Shown: in pieces, positions 54,526 to 64,000 of the stretch
Layout: every line of letters starts with the position of its first letter
Numbering within the stretch: the stretch's first letter is position 1
Assembly: GCA_025765615.1 (NCBI GenBank)
Contig: JAIVFJ010000008.1
Location: 310,001-374,000, forward strand
Length of the DNA: 64,000 nucleotides
Reading direction: 5' to 3'
Source of the DNA: Zopfochytrium polystomum
Lineage: Eukaryota; Chytridiomycota; Chytridiomycetes; Chytridiales; Chytridiaceae
Translations under genes and position numbers: made by a program
The notes under the pieces: model-generated
What the model was told of the DNA's origin: nothing
The model's database searches: none
The model's input: the letters and a program-made list of their open reading frames with translations, nothing else

Positions 54526-56356
54526 TCAGGTCGCGCGGCTCCGCTTTGCTCCAACAACGCCACCACCACCGTCGGCTTCTCTCCGCCGACTGGAGGAGGA
54601 GGAGGAGGAGCCTGCTTGCGAGCGTGTTTCCAAGCGTGCTTGCGAGCCATCGCCCCTCTTCTTCTTCGTTCGCGATTTGGCCGGCTCCCAGTCAATGTCG
54701 CCTCCGTCGCTCGTGCTTTCGGTCTGACTGTCGTCCTTTTGGATGCCACCGCCGTCGTCGCTTTGGCGAGGGCCACAGCCGCCGTCGCCCGCGACCTGTT
54801 TGGTCGGTTTATCCCTGTCGCGCGCGCTCTTCCCTTTCCCACCTCTTGTGGACTGTGTTTCCGAACCTTTCGTCCTTGTGTTCTTCGTCTTTGCCTTCGC
54901 GCCCTTCGTCTCGGCCAAGACCTCTGCCGCAAATAGTACAGAGTGCGCCCAACCTGCCCGCTCGCCGAAAATCTCTCGCAGTCGGTCGCCGATGAGGTCG
55001 TAGGTCTTTGCCGTCAAAGTTTTTGTGCTTGTAGGCTGAAGGCTGTAGTCCCGCTTGGCAATCTGAGGTTTTCAAAGGCCCATTCAGCTTTTCGTTATGT
55101 TTCGGCGGCCACGGACCTGCCAGACGTGTGTGTCAACGGGTATCGCTCCGCTTTGGTCGAGAGACATGAGCAACACGCAGTCTGCAACCTTTGGACCCAC
55201 TTTCGAGAAACAAGCGTCAGACACTACGCCCGCAGACGAAAGAAGAAGATAATCTTTTGCCCCTCCGCAAAAACCAACAAACCTCCAGGGAACTCCAGCA
55301 GCTCCTTCTTTGCCGCAGCGTAATCCAGCTTTCGCAGGCCCATCAAATAGGACTCTCCACCTTTTTCTTCAAGCTTTCGGGCGCTTTGCACGACGAATGC
55401 GGCTCGGTACCCAAAACCCAGCTCTCTCAGTCGACGGTCTACATCTGGAACCGTCAGACTTGCGATTGTTGGAAACGCGTAAAAGGGATACTGCGGTTGA
55501 TCGGGCAGAAAGCCTGCATTCTTCCCAAAGGCTTCGCACAGCTTGGATATCTTGGCATTGATGGCGTGAAAGTCAATAAAAGCAGCATTTACATGAGACA
55601 TGAGACGTGAGCGGCATAACATCAAGCGAAGGAGGCGGAGAAATCAAACCATTTGAGTTATCCTGGCTATGTTATTGTTGGAGGTGCAGATAAAGGTAAG
55701 AAGGTTCTCGACCGGGTCCTGGCGAAGCAATCTCACGCCGCCCAGGCTCGCTGCACGTCTTTGAAAGTTGTCGTCGCGACTAGACCAGACCTTGTACAGA
55801 TCCGAGACGGAGACATCAAGCTGAAAGTAGTCGTGCAGGTACTGCTTGACGCGGGCATCGAGGGCATCCGCTTCGGATGCTGCTGCAGTGCCGTCTGTGG
55901 AAATCCGATAAAAGATGTGTTCAACTGGATGGCGCGCGATCGCGTGGCCCGCGTGAGGAGAGTGTGATGGAATCAAAAACGGAGATGCGACGAGTTAACA
56001 ACCTGCATCACGGAGTATTTCCTATCGGTCTCCATGTTCATCATCCCACTTACACTCACACATTCACTCAATCATGCACACACACACAAACGTTTCTCTC
56101 TCTATCTCTCCCTCACTCTGCTCTCACTCTCTCTATCTCTATCTCTCTCTCCATCACTCTCATTCTTTCGATCTCTCACACGGTTCTGCTTCAGCGACAC
56201 GATCGCGCGGCCGCCCAGGAGTGCGGCCGAAAACTCGTCGGGCTGCGATGGGGACGTGCGCCACGTGAATGCCTGGCCGGAGCAGAGCGTCCGCGCAAGG
56301 TTCAGATCGTGGGCCGACACGCCCAGCGGTTTCCACGCAGCTCCACCCAATGTCAT
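54526..56356 (-). CDS. OGG1: 8-oxoguanine DNA glycosylase/AP lyase
   Basis: Bifunctional base-excision repair enzyme removing 8-oxoguanine in nucleus and mitochondria. Five exons (56182-56356, 55650-55924, 55283-55550, 55117-55199, 54526-55062) give 445 residues. The helix-hairpin-helix reads [11 protein letters not shown]: its Lys is the catalytic lysine, rebuilt across an intron (donor GTTTGT, acceptor TCGAAAG). The catalytic Asp is in PVDTHVW. Other landmarks are CSGQAFTWR near the start, [20 protein letters not shown] with [20 protein letters not shown] and [12 protein letters not shown]. After the fold a Lys/Ser/Gly-rich tail of about 110 residues ([11 protein letters not shown]) may carry nuclear targeting. 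Intron 1 is 257 bases with a GA-rich and TG-rich stretch. Identity is secure; the exact end of exon 1 is not. Confidence 0.93.
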
Positions 56357-57450
56357 CAAATAAATAGCCACCAAAAATTCAAGGGTATTTGTCACCCACG
56401 TGCGTCAACCACACCATGTGCACGCACTGAACGTTCGGGCCGTTGCTCGCTGCCTTCATTTCGTCAACACACACCTCCGCCTTTTTGGCAACACGGTTGA
56501 TTGCGAGCATTTGGGGGGGGGGGGGGAGGCCCATGGCACGGACAGCGGCGAATGTAGAGGCTTCCTTCCTATTCGCGGGGCCTGCCTGGCATACTCTCTC
56601 TTTACCTGCTGTGCATGTATGTATGTTGCACGCAGGTGTAGCCGGTAAATAAGCATACATTATTTCTCCTTTGCAGGCCTTTCGTTAGTCGCATTGCTGT
56701 CGTGGTGGTTGTGCTGGTTGTTTTTGGTGAGCGGGCGGAGCAGCGTGAGTTGTGAGTTGGGTTTTGCATGATGGATGGCTGAGGACAAAGACACAAATAC
56801 TGTCTGTCCTCAGCAAGCAGAGGAAGCAGCTCCGAGGCAGGCAGACCGACAGACCGACAGACCGACAGACAAACCAAAGACAGCTCGAAGCAGCAGCAGC
56901 AGAAGGAGCAGCAAAGAAACGGAATCAACTACTCGCTGCTGGCTTGGCTGGGTGAGTGTGCCCGGCTGAGCAGACACCGTAGTCTACCACCACCACTAGC
57001 ACCATCATCATCGTTCGTCGCACCCACCACCCACCACCACCACCCACCACAACCCAGAGCACTCCAGCACTCCACCACCGGGCACCCAACGTCGGTCACC
57101 GTGGCCAGACAGATAGACAGACAGTCAGACCTCGCAGCACATCGCTCACACACACGCACACGCACACACTCCATCCCCACAGCAACCTCGTTGCAGGACT
57201 CCCCGTTCGGTACAGGAAAACAAACCTACGGCTGCCAAGCAGCGCTGTCGCGGCCGCAGCGCGGCAGACGCCCAGGTGGCGCATCTCGCCGTTGGCATCG
57301 GTCGGTCGATTTCAAGACTAGTGGGCTGCAGCCACTGAAGCCGCTAGAGAGTGCGTTGCCCTCTGCCAAGTAGCTTTCCTCCCGGCTAGGCACATTTTGA
57401 TCCACCTGCTTACCCTCGAGCTTGCAAACGAAACTTGGCCATACCAAAGA
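56357..57450. other. Divergent intergenic region
   Basis: Upstream of OGG1 (minus) and the tetraspanin (plus). It holds a run of 14 G (56513-56526), ACCGACAG and CCACCA repeats (56840-56880, 57000-57050), and no supported gene. Confidence 0.55.
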
Positions 57451-58631
57451 ATGCGCAAATCGTTCCATCCACCCCCCATACACGCCGTTGGTGTCCCTAA
57501 TCCAGCTTATGCGACGGTTAGGGACGGCGGGAATGGAGCTAATCCGGCCGGAAACAGCGCCAACGGCTTTTTTGGAAACCTGTTTTCGTCTTCTTCATCC
57601 TCTTCGTCGTCGGAAATCGTCAGTCCGACCCTCTCGTCCCAACCCCCAGTCACCAAGTCCCACGACGATGACGATGACGCTCGAACTCGCACGGTCACAA
57701 CACGGAGAAGGAGAAGCTTTGTCAGCAGTCGTATCTGGCTCTTTGTTGTGAATCTGCTGGTTATTTTGATCGCCGCCGTCACTCTCTTCATTGGGGCGGC
57801 CATGCATCGTTTTGCACGCGCTGAGCTGCGAGATAAGAAGACACTGCCGGTAACGCTGCAGACACATTTGGTTTCTTGTTTGACCAATCTGAGGGGGAAA
57901 AAAAACAGACTTCCACAAGTGCGACAACGACATTCGACCTCTCTGTTACAAACGTTGCTTTTTCTGTAAGTATTTCTTTTCCTTTTCAAAGCTATCGCTT
58001 GACGAGTGCCTTTAAGATTCTTTCGTACGGCTTCTGCATGGCCCTCACTGGGATTTTCGGGGCCGCCGCCCTCATCCTCCGCAACCGCTCTCTTCTCACA
58101 TTCTACCTTGTCGGGCTCTCTGTCGTGTTTCTCTTGACCGCCGGCGGGGGAGGATACGCATTATACCATCTGGAGCAGCGCATCAAGGGTTGGTCCGCCG
58201 TCGATCACAATACGTGGGTCAAGTCGTCAAACGCGGACCGCGCACTGGCGCAGTGGGTCTTTGGATGTTGTGGGTATGCCCGGTTTGACGACGCGCCGTA
58301 CCTCGGCCCGGCTATATATGCTGCCGAGTCGGGCGAGTCGGTGAACAAGTGCGCAGTGGTGATTAACGCGACGCTCGCAGCTGCAGCGGCGAAGGCGTCT
58401 GATTCGTCCTCGTCGCCGTCACCGTCGCCCCCCGCCAAGCCGAACCCGCCGAACGGCTGCCAACCTGCAGGCTTTGATTTTTGGTCGGATCTGGTCAAGT
58501 CCTCGGGGATTGTGCTGGGCATTTCGCTGATATTTGTGCTGATTAGCATAGGCGCGGCGGCCCAGCTGAAGCGGAAAGAAGACGCTCGGAACCGGTACTT
58601 TCAGATTGAGGAGGAAGGTGGAAATAAATAA
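57451..58631 (+). CDS. Tetraspanin family protein
   Basis: Four-pass membrane organiser. Two exons (57451-57849, 57909-58631) give 373 residues. A cytosolic Ser/Asp/Arg-rich head of about 90 residues precedes TM1 (IWLFVVNLLVILIAAVTLF). TM2 (ILSYGFCMALTGIFGAAALIL), TM3 (FYLVGLSVVFLLTAGGG) and TM4 (VLGISLIFVLISIGAA) follow. The large extracellular loop contains the diagnostic CCG (VFGCCGYARFDDAPY) and two further cysteines. An apparent GTAAGT at 57967 does not start an intron, because reading continues in frame and the gap to the next AG is too short. The second exon ends 63 bases before the P450 start, unusually close for same-strand genes. Partners are unknown. Confidence 0.82.
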
Positions 58632-58694
58632 ACGAAAAAAGGGAAAACAGGAAGGATTCGGTCTGAGCGGAAAAACGGCTAATTAATCATCCAC

Positions 58695-60700
58695 ATGACC
58701 ACCACCACCGCTGGTCGGCTTCGCAGCTCCGCCGCTGCGCTGCGAACAGCGTGGAGGATCCTGGCGTCCTCACCTGCCTTCGTCCGCGCCACAGCTGTGG
58801 TAGCGGCATTCTTGGCGTACCTGCACTACCGGAGCGTCCGTATGCTGGTCAAGGGCCTCCCGTCCCTGCCAGTGTCTCCGGTTGTGGGCCACCTGCCAGC
58901 CCTCCTCCGCTTCGCCGCTGTGAAGTACGACCGCCAGATCGAGGTGGCCAGGCGGCTCGGCCCAACTTGGTAAGCTCTGCAACGGATTCTTTCCGTCGAC
59001 CGCTGTGCTCATTCCTGTGCAGGACTTTGTCAGTTCCAAACCTGTTCGGCCTTAAAGCGTTTGTGGCAACGGTTGATCCTCTGATTGTTGAACACGTGCT
59101 CAAGACGAATTTTGAAGCATACAACAAGGGGGCAACCTTGAAAGAAGGCATGCGCCCGCTTCTTGGCCACGGCATTTTTTCAGAGGATGGAGATGTGGTA
59201 TGTTTCCGAAGCAATCACTTTGTTTACGACGAACTCAGTCAGTTCGCAGTGGTACCGCCAGCGGAAAATTTCGTCACAGATTTTCACGGCAAGGAATTTC
59301 AGGGAGTCTATGAGGTGCCGTGTGTTTTTTGTTTCAACCACCGGCGAACAGTGCACGTGTTGACCCGTCCTGCTTGTAGTTCTGTTATTTCGCAAGAAAC
59401 TGGCCGCCTGTTGGATGTCCTGCAACAAATTGCTGCATCGGGCAGCGAGGCGGACCTGCACCTTCTGTTCCACGCTTTCACATTGGACAGGTAGGCTTCC
59501 CCCACTCATTTCGACGCCTGCAGACTAGGCTAAGGCAGTTTCACGACGGGCAGCTTCGCCAAGTTCGGATTCGGTTCAACGCTCGGCTGTCTCGACAACC
59601 CCCACGCACCTTACCCTTTCGCCGCTGCCTTTGACCGCGTAATGACTCTGCTGACCTCGGGTATCGTCATCCCAGGGATTGACATCATCAGGAGGATCAC
59701 AGGGAGCCAGCGGGAGATTGATGGTCTTGTTGGGAAGATCAACGACTTTGCCTACGACCAGATCCGAAAGCGGCGCCAGGGCGAGCATGCCGACCGCCCG
59801 AGAAAGGATCTTTTGGATTTGTTCATGGGCTTTCGGGACGCTGACGGAAAGGGAATGACAGATGTTGAGCTGAGAGATATGCTGCTCAATATGATCATAG
59901 CTGGTAAGCCTTGCAAAGCGGCGGGGGTGTCATTGGTAGTAGCGTTTGAAGGTTTTGGTTTGCATTTTTCGTTTGCCAGGACGTGACACGACGGCGGTCG
60001 CTCTCTCATGGGCTTTCTATCTCATTTCCTCGAGACCAGACGTTGTGGCCGAGATGCGGCGAGAAATCGCAGACGTGCTGTCAAACAAAGTTCCAACACT
60101 TGAACAAATTCCCGAGCTAAAATACATCACTGCAGTGTGGGTACCTTCAATTATTTTGCTGTTTTTGATCCCTCGGTGGCGCCTATTTCTCACATTTTCT
60201 ACAACTATCGTCATCCCTGCCCCTTCTCTTCGGTCGTGGCCAACTTCATCCTCCCCAGCTTTTACGAAACGCTCCGCCTCTACCCCAGCGTACCGTTCGA
60301 GCAGAAAGTTTCGACGGTGGCGGACGTTCTCCCTGGCAATATATCGATACCTGCCAACACGTCGGTGAGCTGGTCGCTGTACGCGATGGGTCGATACAAG
60401 CCGCTGTGGGGTCCGGATGCGGAGTCCTTTGTGCCTGAGCGTTGGTTAACGGCAGACGATGCAGCAGGGCGGCGCAGCCTGAAGCGCGAGTCGCCGTTTA
60501 AGTGGGCGGTCTTCAACGCGGGGCCGCGAACGTGCTTGGGTCAGCAGATGGCGACTATCGAGGCGGTCACGGTGCTGGCGGCTGTCGTGAGCCGCTTCGA
60601 CGTGGAGCTGGTTGCGCCGGAGGAGGTTCACTATGCCATTTCGCTGACGCTTACAATGAAGAACGGGATGCGGGTTCGCGTGAAGAAATGCCGGACGTGA
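58695..60700 (+). CDS. Cytochrome P450 monooxygenase (CYP52/CYP86/CYP4-like)
   Basis: Haem-thiolate monooxygenase on the ER membrane. Seven exons (58695-58969, 59023-59197, 59250-59314, 59380-59490, 59539-59903, 59980-60136, 60259-60700) give 529 residues. A membrane anchor (FVRATAVVAAFLAYLHY) and Pro-containing hinge open it. The C helix has WYRQRK, the I helix AGRDTTA (split by an intron), the K helix ETLR, then PERW, and the haem loop is FNAGPRTCLGQ with the Cys ligand. These look most like the fatty-acid and alkane hydroxylase clan (FNAGPRxCLGQ), so an omega-hydroxylase is the best guess. The substrate is not shown by sequence. The junction giving ITAVFYETLRLYP decided the last intron. 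All catalytic features are intact. Confidence 0.92.
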
Positions 60701-61260
60701 TGTACCACAACTTCGTGTTTTGTGCCGTCAAATATTTCCTTTCCTAATAATTGGAAAACTGCTCAAGCCTGGAGTCGGCATTTGGTGAAGAGCAGATTCT
60801 GGTTAAAACTTGATGCATTTGCTGCTAGAAAGTTCTGCTTCGATTTTGTTTGGCATCCCACAATACTGCATTCCTTTGAAAAGGCGATTAGTACTGCTAC
60901 TGGCCACCAGTAGATTCACTGATCGTACGAACCAGCTCAGCTCCTTTTTCGAAACTGAAAAAAGCAGTTCTGTTCGGAGGAGATGGTAATTAATATCAAT
61001 TGGAGGCCGATACCAGCGCACGACGGAGAGGCAGGGTCTCTGCGCTTATCTCGCTGATAGCGAAGTCTTACAGTGGGAGCCAGAGTCTCCACATCAGAGA
61101 GCCCTCAAATTTCGAGGGGAAGGTCACTTTTGGAATGACTGACGTGCGTGCGTGGTGGCACTGATCAATCGCCATACATTGGCGGCACCGCCACGCCCCC
61201 CAAAAACGTGAACAAACAAACACACGGTCGGTCTGATTCACCATCAGCATCCCTCCATCG
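60701..61260. other. Intergenic region
   Basis: Between the P450 and the PNPOx-like gene. AT-richer around 60720-60990, otherwise nothing recognised. Confidence 0.5.
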
Positions 61261-62233
61261 ATGGTCACCTTCCACGACTCCATCACGCCATCCTTCACGT
61301 CCTTCATCCTTGCGCAGCACTTGTTTTTCGTCGCCACCGCACCAACTTCCACTGGTGAGGACTAACAACAGCATCCGATGCTTCCCATGCCGATGCGCTT
61401 CTTTCATTAACGTTCGGCTCCCCTTACACCAACCCGCAGACGGCCACGTCAATGTCTCTCCAAAAGGGCACGCCCAAGACTGTCTGTATCTACTCGACTC
61501 CAACACCGCCGTTTACTTTGACCTGACGGGATCCGGCGTCGAGACCATCTCTCACATTCAGGACAACAAGCGCATCACAGTCATGTTCTGTGCCCTCGAC
61601 GGGAAGCCTATGATCGTCCGGCTCTTCGGAACGGGCTCGTTTGTGGAAAAGGGACGGCCCAGGTTTGCGACTCTCCTCGAACGCATCGCAGGTCATGCCA
61701 GGGAGGCGGATGCCAGCGTCGCTGCCAAGCAAGAAGATGCAGCCTCTTCATCTGCAGCACCTTCGATGAGGGATCGCGCAACGAGGGTTCACGAATTCGC
61801 TGCGCAGGTCAGATGAGGCAGCTCTGCTTGTCAAAGCATCTTGCTACCTTTTTTCATCACTGCCTCCTTCCCCTGACCTGTCCCTGTGGCTCTTCACCAA
61901 AATCTAACAACACTTATCCAGGAGGGCTGCCGCGCTGCCATTGTGATTGACATCAGGCTCGTCAGCCGCAGCTGCGGATTCGCGGTACCGCTGTACGATT
62001 TTGTGTCGGCTCGCGACGACCTGCTGAAGTGGAGCCTGTCCAAAGGTGCGGACGGTCTGGAGAAGTATCGTGAGTCGAAGAATGCGAAGAGCTTGGACGG
62101 ACTGCCAGGATTGCCAGCGTTTGCGCAGCAGAAGAAGTGGTGGCGGTTGGCATGGAGACCCCGCTTGGTGGATGTTGCCTTTGGTGCAATCTTGGGGTTT
62201 TCGCTTTTCCGTCTTTATCAGTGGAACAGATAA
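61261..62233 (+). CDS. Pyridoxamine-phosphate-oxidase-fold (FMN-binding split barrel) protein with C-terminal membrane anchor
   Basis: Three exons (61261-61354, 61440-61807, 61922-62233) give 257 residues. The N terminus (FILAQHLFFVATAP), then DGHVNVSPKG, FDLTGSGVETISHI and RITVMFCALDGKP with IVRLFGTG, follows the PNPOx-like family found in many fungi and bacteria, probably FMN or F420-type cofactor binding. It lacks the pyridoxine-specific C-terminal motif, so it is unlikely to make PLP. The last 25 residues (VDVAFGAILGFSLFRLYQW) form a single membrane segment, making it tail-anchored. The reaction is unknown. It ends 113 bases before the RPL10A start codon. Confidence 0.8.
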
Positions 62234-62346
62234 ATAAAAACGTGGCCCTCTTTTGAAGGAACGGACAAAAAAGAAACAACCAAAAAACCAGCAGTCGTCT
62301 TTCTTGCCGGACCTCGACCCGCTCCACAAAGAAAGAAGCTGTCGTC

Positions 62347-63265
62347 ATGAGGTGAGCCACAACACTCGTCTTCGGCCGTCCCGGAACAGGAGGGCGACCT
62401 GCCTCGATTAGCTTCTGCAAGATGGAGCGGTTTGGTCTACGAAGACGGGATGGGATGGGATGGGATGGGATGGGATGGGATGGGATGGGATGGGGTGGGG
62501 TGGTATTGGACAACACCCTTCGGTTAACATTCACGTCCTCAACTTTCCAGCAAACTCGCCCCCTCTGCAGTCCGCGAAGGTGTTCGCAAGGTCCTCGCCT
62601 ACTCCCTCGAGGAGAAGCCCAGGAAGTTCACGGAGACGATTGAGCTTCAGATTGGGCTCAAGAACTACGACCCCCAGCGTGACAAGCGTTTCTCCGGTAC
62701 CGTCAAGTGAGGACCCTTCCCAGAACTACTGCCGAAGAACCTGTGTTCATGATATATTTTCCCGGTCTTTAGGCTTCCCCACGTCCCTCGCCCGGCTATG
62801 AAACTTTGCATTCTTGCCGATGCTGCGGACGCGGACTCGGCTCGTGTGATCAGCCTGGACTCGATGTCGGTCGAGGACTTGAAGAAGCTCAACAAGAACA
62901 AGAAGCTTATCAAGAAGCTGGCCAAGAAGTATGACCAGTTCCTCGCATCCGAAGCACTGATCAAGCAGATTCCCCGTCTGCTTGGTCCCGGTCTGTCGAA
63001 GGCTGGCAAGTTCCCGACGCCAGTATCTCACTCCGACGATCTTGGTGCCAAGGTTACAGAGATTAAAGCCACCATCAAGTTCCAGCTCAAGAAGGTTCTT
63101 TGCCTTGGTGTCGCGATCGGCCACGTCAAGATGACCGAAGACGAGCTTGTTCAGAACATTATGCTTGCCGTCAACTTCCTCGTCTCTTTGCTGAAGAAGA
63201 ACTGGCAGAACGTGAAGTCTCTCTTCATCAAGAGCTCGATGGGGAAGCCCGTCCGACTCTACTGA
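62347..63265 (+). CDS. RPL10A: 60S ribosomal protein L10a/L1 (uL1)
   Basis: Forms the mobile L1 stalk of the large subunit. Exons 62347-62351, 62551-62706 and 62773-63265 give 217 residues, exactly the usual length. The first exon is only ATG AG, five bases, spliced to C to give [20 protein letters not shown]. Landmarks are [49 protein letters not shown] and the C-terminal MGKPVRLY. The 199-base first intron carries a GGGAT tandem repeat, echoing RPL17. Both r-protein genes thus have a repeat-bearing intron placed at the very start of the coding sequence. Confidence 0.96.
62447..62492. repeat. (GGGAT)n repeat in RPL10A intron 1
   Basis: Nine perfect GGGAT units followed by GGGGT variants. 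G runs of three at five-base spacing on the transcribed RNA sense strand could fold as a G-quadruplex. Confidence 0.95.
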
Positions 63266-63554
63266 TCTTATTGTTACGACGGCGTGTGGGGTTCTCTTCG
63301 CTGGTTGCCTCTTGGTGGAGGGTTTGTTTTGATGAAGTTTTCTTTTCGACGTGGAGCGGGCCAGCTGCGCTTTACCAAGTCTCTTCTTGCCCTGGTGGGT
63401 GGTCCGCGCTTGACCACAAGACAGAGATGCTTTTGGGAGCAGCACTTTCTTTCGTTCATGGGTTCTTGGTAGGGGTGGGTCGAGGCTCAGTGATTTGAAC
63501 ACGATCTTCTCGCCAACCATTTCTTTCTCTTGGTCGCTGTGAGAATTTCAAAAA

Positions 63555-64000
63555 ATGGAAATGGAGGAGGACGCCGCAGTCCACCAAGCTCAACAATCCC
63601 CGTCTGCTCGGGCGGACCTGGAGGACGAGCCTGTTCGGGAATCGGCTGCAGGTACTCAATTGACACGTAAAGTTACATACATCCATTAATGCCATTTTAT
63701 TCCACACGTGGACGCGCTGCTTCGTTCAGAGCCTGGAGCAATCCCCACCACTGGTGAAGCAGCAACTTCTGCTGCGAACCTCCCGCTCCCTTCATCGGCC
63801 AGCAGTCACGCGCAAGATCTTGCGCATTCACTCTCCGATTTCCATCCAGTGGATAGCGCTGCGTCAGTTCCGGAGAGTGGTGGAGACTCACGATCATTCT
63901 CTCCTTCGTTTGTTCATATCGACCCGGGGATTGCCCAGCAGGAGGTCACACACTCGGACGTGATGAACGATGACGAAGAGGAGGCGGCTTTCGAAGATGA
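63555..64000 (+). CDS. Acidic protein, 3' partial, function unknown
   Basis: Start MEMEEDAAVHQAQQSPSAR at ATG 63555. Exon 1 ends 63651 (donor GTACTC) and exon 2 starts 63730, joined as ESAAE-PGAIPTTGEA, and runs off the right edge. The visible 120 or so residues are rich in Ser, Ala, Glu and Asp, with VHIDPGIAQQEVTHSDVMND and an acidic DDEEEAAFED run at the edge. No domain is visible yet; the head looks disordered. It diverges in composition from RPL10A and lies 289 bases after it. Confidence 0.6.

Noticed and set aside
53980..54936. Plus-strand frame of 318 codons with Leu/Ser runs
   Set aside because: Arises from CT and T-rich DNA and the complement of the OGG1 tail; no conserved features.
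57967..58002. GTAAGT in the tetraspanin as an intron donor
   Set aside because: The gap to the next AG is only about 36 bases and reading continues in frame, so it is treated as coding.

Overview
The window is eukaryotic nuclear DNA. Nearly every gene is broken by short introns (mostly 50-110 bases, GT-AG, often with a CTAAC-like branch site). I recognise about 20 protein genes. The set fits a fungus: a divergently paired FTR1/FET3-like iron-uptake locus, a DUR3-type urea transporter with GATA sites, a NodB polysaccharide deacetylase, a HET-like domain and a chromodomain Tf1/sushi-type LTR retrotransposon. A clear UNC119 gene, normally tied to cilia, suggests a lineage that still makes flagellated zoospores (a chytrid or relative). 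That placement is inference; no rRNA or mitochondrial marker is present.

Layout, left to right: KRE33/NAT10 RNA acetyltransferase (5' end cut by the window edge); a golgin-like coiled-coil protein; FTR1 iron permease (minus) sharing a 606-base promoter with a 1126-residue secreted/membrane protein that fuses a haem peroxidase to a FET3-type multicopper-oxidase region; a membrane-anchored short-chain dehydrogenase; a 1161-residue coiled-coil protein; UNC119; ribosomal protein L17 (uL22); a COA1-like mitochondrial protein; a three-domain VOC/glyoxalase-fold protein; a gene-poor, AT-richer stretch (27.4-30.3 kb); an Hsp70 substrate-domain-like ORF; a 1226-residue transmembrane HET-like protein; an MFS transporter; a NodB deacetylase with an apparent one-base frameshift; a repeat-rich block (42.6-51.3 kb) holding a deleted Tf1/sushi-type element and older fragments; DUR3; OGG1; a tetraspanin; a cytochrome P450; a PNPOx-fold protein; RPL10A (uL1); and the start of an acidic protein cut by the right edge.

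The most unusual locus is the iron pair at 8.8-15.0 kb. The permease keeps both R-E-x-L-E motifs, but its partner's oxidase region has lost the type 1 copper cysteine and four type 3 histidines. A plant/fungal-type haem peroxidase domain with both key histidines sits on its N terminus. This looks like a ferroxidase pseudoenzyme whose oxidising role may have moved to the peroxidase. Other points of interest are the transmembrane HET protein with a GC-AG intron, an LTR element whose primer-binding site is complementary to its own predicted transcript start (Tf1-style self-priming), a perfect GATA palindrome upstream of DUR3, and GGGAT/ATCCC repeats in the first introns of both ribosomal-protein genes, each lying at the start codon.

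All gene models were spliced by eye, using reading frame, splice consensus and remembered family motifs. Exon edges in low-complexity parts and the functional inferences should be read with that limit.
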